This document shows, one piece after another, positions 59,027-64,000 of a DNA stretch of 64,000 nucleotides. This DNA comes from Tumebacillus flagellatus (lineage in GTDB: Bacteria; Bacillota; Bacilli; Tumebacillales; Tumebacillaceae): assembly GCF_000714935.1 (NCBI RefSeq), contig NZ_JMIR01000013.1, positions 1 through 64,000 on the forward strand. Reading direction: 5' to 3'. The number at the start of each line of letters is the position of its first letter. Position 1 is the first letter of the stretch. A program made the position numbers and the translations under genes. The notes beneath the pieces were generated by a model. That model was not told where the DNA came from, made no database searches, and saw nothing but the letters and a program-made list of their open reading frames with translations.

Positions 59027-60676
59027 TTACTTGCCTTGAATGTAGGTGGTTTTGAGCTCGTAGTCCGGGCCGTATACACGCCATTGGAAGTCTTTGACGT
59101 ACGGCTTGGTTACGTATGCGCGCGCACGGAAGTACAGCGGGCCGATCGGCATCTCTTTCATGAGAAGCTTCTCTGCGTCGTACAGGTAGCCCATGCGTTT
59201 CTTCGGATCGACTTCCGTCTTGCCCTTCTTGATCAGGTCGTCGTACGCCGGGTTGGACCATTGCGGGTCGTTGAAGGAACCGCCGGTGACGAACATGTCG
59301 AGGAAGGTCATCGGGTCGTTGTAGTCAGCGCCCCACAGGGAAACGACCATGTCAAAGTCGTGCGAGTGGGAACGTTGCAGGCGCAGTTTGTACGGAACGG
59401 TCTCGATGTCGATATCGATGCCGAGGTTTTGACGCCATTGTTCCTTGAGGAACTCGGTGGATTTCTTGCCGACGTCGCCGTCGTCCGACATCAGCTTGAT
59501 TTTCGGGAATTCGGTAATGCCGGCTTCCTTCATACCTTCTTGGAGCAGTTGTTTTGCTTTTGCTTTGTTATCTTTGCGGTTGATAAGATCGCCGACGTCC
59601 TTGGAGAAGTCGCCGCCTTGACCGTTGGAGATGCCTTTCGGGGTGTAGCCGGTCGCACCGACGGTGCCGTTGTGGTACACAACGTCTGCGTATTGGTCGC
59701 CGTCAATCGCGTAGGTCAGAGCCTGACGGATCTTCGCGTTTTGCAGAGCCGGGACTTTTTGGTTGTATTGGATATAGCCGGTGGTCAACTCCGGTTGGGT
59801 GGAGTAATCCGGTTTGTCTTTGTAGTTGTCAACTTGGTCGCGAACGATACCGGTGCGGTCGAGCTGGCCGGATTCGTACAGGTTGAGCGCCGCGTTGGAG
59901 TCTTTGACGACTTGGTAGCTGACTTTGGTCAACTTGACTTTGGAAGCGTCCCAGTAGGTGTCGTTCTTCTCAAGGGTCGCCGATTGCTCATGCACCCAAG
60001 AGGTGAACTTGAACGGACCGCTGGAGAGGAATTTGTCTGCGTCCGCGCCGTACTTGTCGCCGGCAGCTTTTACGAACTTCTCGTTTTGCGGGAAGAAGAT
60101 CGGGAACGCCATCTGTTCTGCGAAGAACGGAATCGGGTTCTCAAGAGTTACGACGAGGGTCTTGTCGTCTTGAGCTTTCACGCCGACTTCATCAACAGAG
60201 CCTTTGCCTTGGTTGTACGCGTCGCCGCCCTTGATCCAAGCCACCATGAACGCGTACTCAGCCGCGGTGTCCGGGTTGAGGGTGCGCTTCCAGGAGTATT
60301 CGAAGTCTTTCGCGGTGATCGGGTCGCCGTTCACCCATTTGATGCCGTCGCGCAGATGGAAGGTATAGGTCTTGCCGTCCGGAGAAACATCCCATTTCTC
60401 TGCGAGCGCCGGTTGAGCTTTGCCGTCTTTGTCCAGACGGGTCAGGCCTTCGCTGACGTTTGCAAACAGGGTGAAGGAGATCGAGTTGGTCGCCTTCGAA
60501 ATGTCCATGGTCGGGATTTCGTCGGACAGTGCAAGGTTCAGTTCTTGCGTTGCGTCCGGCTTGTCGGCGGATTTGGAGCCGCCGTTGTCGGAGTCTTTGC
60601 TGCCGCAACCGACGAGAGCTACGGAAGCCAGCATGGTCATTGCCAAGCCAATGTTCAGCCAAGATTTTGCTTTCAT
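59027..60676 (-). CDS. Oligopeptide-binding lipoprotein (OppA family), copy 2
   Basis: 549 aa, a close paralogue of copy 1 throughout: lipobox VALVGC (Cys24), LALSDEIPTMDISKATNS, TYTFHLRDGIKWVNGD, VSLWGADYNDPMTFLDMFVTGG. SD AAGGGGG. Its own strong promoter with an extended -10. The two copies differ mainly in the linker and the ligand-facing loops, pointing to divergent peptide specificity after tandem duplication, with the small plus-strand gene now between them. Confidence 0.93.
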   Translation of the reverse strand: MKAKSWLNIGLAMTMLASVALVGCGSKDSDNGGSKSADKPDATQELNLALSDEIPTMDISKATNSISFTLFANVSEGLTRLDKDGKAQPALAEKWDVSPDGKTYTFHLRDGIKWVNGDPITAKDFEYSWKRTLNPDTAAEYAFMVAWIKGGDAYNQGKGSVDEVGVKAQDDKTLVVTLENPIPFFAEQMAFPIFFPQNEKFVKAAGDKYGADADKFLSSGPFKFTSWVHEQSATLEKNDTYWDASKVKLTKVSYQVVKDSNAALNLYESGQLDRTGIVRDQVDNYKDKPDYSTQPELTTGYIQYNQKVPALQNAKIRQALTYAIDGDQYADVVYHNGTVGATGYTPKGISNGQGGDFSKDVGDLINRKDNKAKAKQLLQEGMKEAGITEFPKIKLMSDDGDVGKKSTEFLKEQWRQNLGIDIDIETVPYKLRLQRSHSHDFDMVVSLWGADYNDPMTFLDMFVTGGSFNDPQWSNPAYDDLIKKGKTEVDPKKRMGYLYDAEKLLMKEMPIGPLYFRARAYVTKPYVKDFQWRVYGPDYELKTTYIQGK

Positions 60677-60759
60677 GGTATAGTTCCCCCTTATCTAGAT
60701 AGAACGTAACAGATGCGTAATCTCTCTGTAATTTTTCTGCAATATTTGACTACGATCAA

Positions 60760-60788
60760 ACTATACCAGTCACAGAGTCTTTTGACAA
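60760..60788 (-). promoter_or_regulatory. Strong sigma-A promoter for second oppA-like gene
   Basis: Minus strand TTGTCA (60788-60783), 17-nt spacer ending TGG, TATAGT (60765-60760): both -35 and extended -10 (TGnTATAGT) are good. Confidence 0.7.
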
Positions 60789-60820
60789 TACTCTTTTTTA
60801 GAAAAATTTCAACAAGCAGA

Positions 60821-60847
60821 GAAAAAGCCCGGAACGCGTCCGGGCTT
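60821..60847 (-). terminator. Intrinsic terminator after pcrA
   Basis: Minus strand AGCCCGG/CCGGGCT around ACGCGTT (60846-60826), then TTTTTC. Confidence 0.85.
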
Positions 60848-60853
60848 GCAGCA

Positions 60854-62980
60854 TCAGGCATTTTTGAGGCGGGTAAAGCGCGGCAGCACTTTGCGTTCGC
60901 CGATTTTGGCGTGGAACATGATCGTGAGTTCGAGCGTCTCTTCCGCCCCGCGCTTGTCGAGGATGATCCCCTGTCCAAACTGCGGGTGGATGACCATGTT
61001 GCCGACTTTCCACTCCGAATCCGGCACGTCGTTGGTGCCGAGCAGCGTCTCTTTGAACTCTTCGGGAATCTCGTCCAAGAAGCGCGACGGGTCGTTGCGC
61101 TGCGTGTTGCCAAACAGCGTCCGCTCGGCGCAGTGCGACATGTGCAGCTTCTCCTTGGCGCGGGTGATGCCTACATACGCCAAGTTGCGCTCTTCCTCGA
61201 TCCCCTGCGGCGTGTCCATCGAGCGCATGTGCGGGAAGATCGTCTCTTCGCAGCCGATGATGAACACGACGGGAAACTCCAGCCCTTTCGAAGCGTGCAG
61301 CGACATCATCGTCACCGAATCCTCATCTTCGTCCTTCTCTTTGTCGTTGTCGGAGAGCAGCGACACTTCCGCCAAGAAGTCGGCGACCGAACCGCCGCGG
61401 CGGCGGTCAAACGACTTGGTGATCGAGAACATCTCTTCGATGTTCTCCAAGCGCATCTGGTCTTCTTCTTTGTTGGAGATGGAGTAGATTTGGCGGTATT
61501 GCGTCTTCTCCAACACTTCTTCGAGATATTCCGAGACCGACAAACCCTCTTGGCAGAGATGCAGGTATTTCATCATGTCGTGGAATTCCTTGCAGGTCTG
61601 CGCCGTTTTGTCCGGCAATCCGTTGTCTTCCGGCCGTCCCATCGCTTCCAGCAGGGTCAGGTCTTCGTCATGCGCAAAATTCAAGAGCTTTTGGATCGTG
61701 CCGCTGCCGATGGAGCGCTTCGGTGTATTAATGATGCGAAGCAACGAAATTTCGTCTTCCATATTCGTCAAGCATTTCAAATACGCCATGATGTCTTTGA
61801 TTTCCCGGCGGTCGTAGAACGTGTAGCCGCCGAGTAACTTATAAGGAATCGGCACTTGCAAAAACGCTTCCTCGATCACGCGGGACATGGCGTTGGCGCG
61901 GTAGAGCACCGTGCAATCGCTGTACTTGCCCCGGTTGGCGACATGATTTTGAATTTGCTGGACGAGATATTGCGCTTCGTCTTCCGAATCGAGGGCTTGG
62001 TAGATCGAAATCTTCTCGCCCTGCCCTTTTGCCGACCAGAGGGCTTTGTCTTTGCGGTTTTGGTTGTGGCGGATGACGGCGTTCGCCGCATCCAAAATCG
62101 TGGAGGTGGAGCGGTAATTTTGCTCCAGTTTGATCACGGTGGCTTCCGGGTAGTCTTTTTCAAAATTCAAGATGTTCGAGATGTCCGCCCCGCGCCACGC
62201 GTAGATCGCTTGGTCCCCGTCGCCGACGACGCAGAGGTTGCGGTACTTGGAGGCGAGCAGCTTGACCATTTTGTATTGCGCTCGGTTCGTATCTTGGTAT
62301 TCGTCGACGTGAATGTACTGAAACTTGTCCTGGTACGTCTCCAAAACGTCCGGCTGCGTTTCAAACAGATCGACCGTCTTCATGATCAGATCGTCAAAGT
62401 CCATCGCGTTGCACTCTTGCAGTTTGCGCTGGTAGACGCGGTACACTTGCGCCGCCGCGATGTCCTGCAGGCGCTTGCCCGCGGTTTTGGCGAAATCGTC
62501 CGGCGTTTGCAGTTCGTTTTTGGCGGCGGAGATGCGCCATTGAATTTGGTTGGGATCAAATTTCTTGATGTCGAGGTTCAAATCGAGCATCGATTGTTTG
62601 ATCGTCGACACTTGATCGTCCGGGTCGAGGATCGTGAAGCTGTTTTTGAAACCGATCCGCTCCGCCTCGCGCCGCAAGATGCGCACGCACATGGAATGGA
62701 ATGTGGACATCCACAAATCTTCCGCTTTATCCCCCACCAATTTCTGAATCCGTTCGTTCATCTCTTTGGCGGCTTTGTTCGTAAACGTGATCGCCAAGAT
62801 GTTGAACGGCGCCACTTGGCGTTCGTGCATGAGGTACGCAATGCGGCGGGTCATGACACTGGTCTTACCGGAACCGGCCCCGGCCAAGATCAAGAGCGGG
62901 CCTTCGGTCGTTTCGACGGCAAGTTTCTGTTCAGGGTTCAACCCCTTGACGATAGAAGCAGCCGAAGTAAGTTGGCTCAT
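60854..62980 (-). CDS. pcrA: ATP-dependent DNA helicase PcrA (UvrD/Rep family)
   Basis: SF1A 3'-5' helicase for repair and for resolving replication-transcription conflicts. 708 aa. GLNPEQKLAVETTEGPLLILAGAGSGKTSVMTRR (Q motif, Walker A), AITFTNKAAKEM, HVDEYQDTN (motif II), GDGDQAIYAWRGAD (motif III), QNYRSTSTIL (IV), SLHASKGLEFPVVFIIGCEE (V) and EERNLAYVGITRAKEKL (VI). The C-terminal Tudor-like module (EWKVGNMVIHPQFGQGIILDKRG) binds RNA polymerase in PcrA proteins. Start ATG 62980 with SD GGAGG. pcrB and ligA, common neighbours, are not in the window. Confidence 0.96.
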   Translation of the reverse strand: MSQLTSAASIVKGLNPEQKLAVETTEGPLLILAGAGSGKTSVMTRRIAYLMHERQVAPFNILAITFTNKAAKEMNERIQKLVGDKAEDLWMSTFHSMCVRILRREAERIGFKNSFTILDPDDQVSTIKQSMLDLNLDIKKFDPNQIQWRISAAKNELQTPDDFAKTAGKRLQDIAAAQVYRVYQRKLQECNAMDFDDLIMKTVDLFETQPDVLETYQDKFQYIHVDEYQDTNRAQYKMVKLLASKYRNLCVVGDGDQAIYAWRGADISNILNFEKDYPEATVIKLEQNYRSTSTILDAANAVIRHNQNRKDKALWSAKGQGEKISIYQALDSEDEAQYLVQQIQNHVANRGKYSDCTVLYRANAMSRVIEEAFLQVPIPYKLLGGYTFYDRREIKDIMAYLKCLTNMEDEISLLRIINTPKRSIGSGTIQKLLNFAHDEDLTLLEAMGRPEDNGLPDKTAQTCKEFHDMMKYLHLCQEGLSVSEYLEEVLEKTQYRQIYSISNKEEDQMRLENIEEMFSITKSFDRRRGGSVADFLAEVSLLSDNDKEKDEDEDSVTMMSLHASKGLEFPVVFIIGCEETIFPHMRSMDTPQGIEEERNLAYVGITRAKEKLHMSHCAERTLFGNTQRNDPSRFLDEIPEEFKETLLGTNDVPDSEWKVGNMVIHPQFGQGIILDKRGAEETLELTIMFHAKIGERKVLPRFTRLKNA

Positions 62981-63020
62981 GAGTGTACAACCTCCGTCAC
63001 TTGTTGAAAATCGTCTCTTT

Positions 63021-63048
63021 ATTGTAACGGAAGCGTCGTAAGAGTCAA
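63021..63048 (-). promoter_or_regulatory. Sigma-A promoter for pcrA
   Basis: Minus strand TTGACT (63048-63043), 16-nt spacer, TACAAT (63026-63021), about 40 nt ahead of the ATG. Confidence 0.65.
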
Positions 63049-63083
63049 CTTGGGAAGAGCGTGCTCTGATGACCTGAGGGGGA

Positions 63084-63116
63084 TAAGGAAAGAGCCTCCC
63101 CGTGCAGGGAGGCTCT
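63084..63116 (-). terminator. Terminator after first SASP gene
   Basis: Minus strand AGAGCCTCCC/GGGAGGCTCT (63116-63091) followed by TTTCCTT, 20 nt after the stop codon. T-run is imperfect. Confidence 0.65.
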
Positions 63117-63136
63117 GATTTTAGTCTATGAAGTTT

Positions 63137-63337
63137 TTAGCGTTGGCCGGAGAGAGCTTGCTCTGCGTATGCGACCAGGCGCTTGGTGATTTCGCCGCCG
63201 ACGGAGCCGTTCAGACGGGATGCGGTTTCGCCGCCGAGGTTCACACCGAATTCGGAAGCGATTTCGTATTTCATTTGATCCAAAGCGCGTGCTGCACCGT
63301 TGACCAGGATTTGGTTCGAGTTGTTGTTGTTTGCCAT
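63137..63337 (-). CDS. Alpha/beta-type small acid-soluble spore protein (copy 1)
   Basis: 66 aa DNA-binding SASP that coats the spore chromosome and changes DNA towards A form. GPR protease site region ([10 protein letters not shown]) and the second conserved block [27 protein letters not shown] are intact. Differs from copies 2 and 3 by GAARAL and ETAS. SD AGGAGG before ATG. Sigma-G promoter upstream. Confidence 0.95.
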   Translation of the reverse strand: MANNNNSNQILVNGAARALDQMKYEIASEFGVNLGGETASRLNGSVGGEITKRLVAYAEQALSGQR

Positions 63338-63368
63338 TGTGTTCTACCTCCTATATGGGATGTGATTG

Positions 63369-63398
63369 TAGTATGATGCGAAGAAGCTTTCGTGATGC
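63369..63398 (-). promoter_or_regulatory. Sigma-G promoter for SASP copy 1
   Basis: Minus strand GCATCA (63398-63393), 17-nt spacer, CATACTA (63375-63369). CATACTA matches the sigma-G -10 exactly; the -35 is a fair match to TGMATA-type boxes. Confidence 0.6.
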
Positions 63399-63420
63399 GT
63401 TGTAAGATGTACCACTTCGA

Positions 63421-63618
63421 TTAGCGGCGGCCGCTCAGCGCTTGTTCTGCGTATGCCACCAAGCGCTTGGTGATTTCACCGCCGACCGACCCGTTCAGTC
63501 GGGAAGGAGTTTCACCACCCAGGTTGACGCCGAACTCGGAAGCAATTTCATACTTCATTTGGTCCAATGCTTGAGAAGCGCCGTTGACCAAGATTTGATT
63601 CGAGTTGTTGTTTGCCAC
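63421..63618 (-). CDS. Alpha/beta-type small acid-soluble spore protein (copy 2)
   Basis: 65 aa, GTG start at 63618 with SD GAGGAGG. Same conserved blocks as its neighbours ([33 protein letters not shown]). Ends LSGRR. No terminator between it and copy 1; copy 1 has its own promoter. Sigma-G boxes upstream. Confidence 0.95.
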   Translation of the reverse strand: MANNNSNQILVNGASQALDQMKYEIASEFGVNLGGETPSRLNGSVGGEITKRLVAYAEQALSGRR

Positions 63619-63648
63619 TGTGTGTCACCTCCTCTGTGGTTGTGAGGT

Positions 63649-63677
63649 TAGTATGGTCGGGAACGTCCATTTCATAC
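63649..63677 (-). promoter_or_regulatory. Sigma-G promoter for SASP copy 2
   Basis: Minus strand GTATGA (63677-63672), 16-nt spacer, CATACTA (63655-63649). Confidence 0.6.
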
Positions 63678-63737
63678 ACTGTTTTTGGGCTGGAAAGTAC
63701 AGGTAGACAGGAAAGCAACCCAAAACCTGCAGGCGGG

Positions 63738-63771
63738 AAAAAAAGACCCGGACCGCCCAGGCCCGGGTCTT
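63738..63771 (-). terminator. Intrinsic terminator after SASP copy 3
   Basis: Minus strand AAGACCCGG/CCGGGTCTT around GCCTGGGCGGT, then TTTTT; 11 nt after the stop codon. Confidence 0.85.
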
Positions 63772-63781
63772 TCTGAAACAA

Positions 63782-63982
63782 TTAGCGTTGGCCGCCGGAC
63801 AGAGCTTGCTCTGCGTACGCCACCAGACGCTTGGTGATCTCGCCGCCGACGGAACCGTTCAGACGGGACGGGGTTTCGCCACCCAGGTTCACACCGAACT
63901 CAGAAGCGATCTCGTATTTCATTTGGTCCAGAGCTTGTGCTGCACCGTTGACGAGGACTTGATTCGAGTTGTTGTTTGCCAT
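63782..63982 (-). CDS. Alpha/beta-type small acid-soluble spore protein (copy 3)
   Basis: 66 aa, ATG 63982 with SD TGGAGGTGG near the window edge. [18 protein letters not shown], then the conserved GPR-cleavage and DNA-binding blocks; ends LSGGQR. Its promoter lies beyond the window. Three near-identical copies in a row show recent tandem duplication. Confidence 0.95.
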   Translation of the reverse strand: MANNNSNQVLVNGAAQALDQMKYEIASEFGVNLGGETPSRLNGSVGGEITKRLVAYAEQALSGGQR

Positions 63983-64000
63983 GATTGGCCACCTCCAGTG

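Overview
The window looks like a chromosome segment of a Gram-positive endospore former of the order Bacillales, about 55-60% G+C by eye. The signs are a Bacillus-type division and cell-wall (dcw) cluster with ylxW/ylxX/sbp and spoVE/spoVD, three alpha/beta SASP genes with sigma-G type promoters, a CotF-like coat protein, meso-DAP type MurE, SD-driven starts with frequent GTG/TTG, and many intrinsic terminators. The G+C and gene set remind me of Alicyclobacillaceae such as Tumebacillus, but that is inference and was not checked by any search.

Layout. 1-20.5 kb: the 3' side of a tRNA-Lys (cut by the window edge), then the dcw cluster on the minus strand. In transcription order it is mraZ, rsmH, ftsL, pbpB, spoVD, murE, murF, mraY, murD, spoVE, terminator, murB, murA, divIB, ylxW, ylxX, sbp, ftsA, ftsZ. 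murG is absent. Three control points are visible: MraZ boxes upstream of mraZ, a sigma-A promoter on the murA stop codon, and a sigma-H-like promoter before ftsA. 20.7-23.7 kb: an HxlR regulator, two DUF4183-type genes (one with a striking His/Asp and Cys-rich centre), an XRE regulator and a structured RNA with its own promoter and terminator. 23.8-27.4 kb: panE, a long small-alarmone-synthetase-like gene and a cytochrome P450. 27.4-32.4 kb: a yngHA-HB-G-F-E type operon for the methylcrotonyl-CoA/HMG-CoA branch of leucine breakdown.

32.5-46.5 kb: a mosaic of small units. It holds a YflT-like protein with SDAG/SNAG repeats, a hydrolase, two SDRs, tpx, an IscA-like protein, a flavin-type oxidase, yuzB, typA, modAB without modC, an ABC-F gene behind an uORF/terminator leader, lspA, a GNAT enzyme and a coat protein. 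46.7-52.6 kb: a Uma2 protein, then fixABCX (electron-bifurcating ETF) divergent from an NprR-like XRE-TPR receptor with a 42-codon exported propeptide directly behind it, which is the layout of an RRNPP quorum-sensing cassette. 52.6-64 kb: small unknown genes, an alpha/beta hydrolase, a tandem-GGDEF membrane protein, two paralogous OppA-type lipoproteins, pcrA and three SASP genes.

Most interesting: (i) the receptor/propeptide pair beside fixABCX; (ii) the nested-stem RNA and terminator at 23.5-23.7 kb upstream of an XRE gene; (iii) the ABC-F attenuation leader; (iv) the His/Cys-rich DUF4183 protein; (v) repeated tandem duplication of intrinsic terminators at gene ends. Start codons were often moved from the longest ORF to the codon with the best ribosome binding site; these choices are noted per gene.
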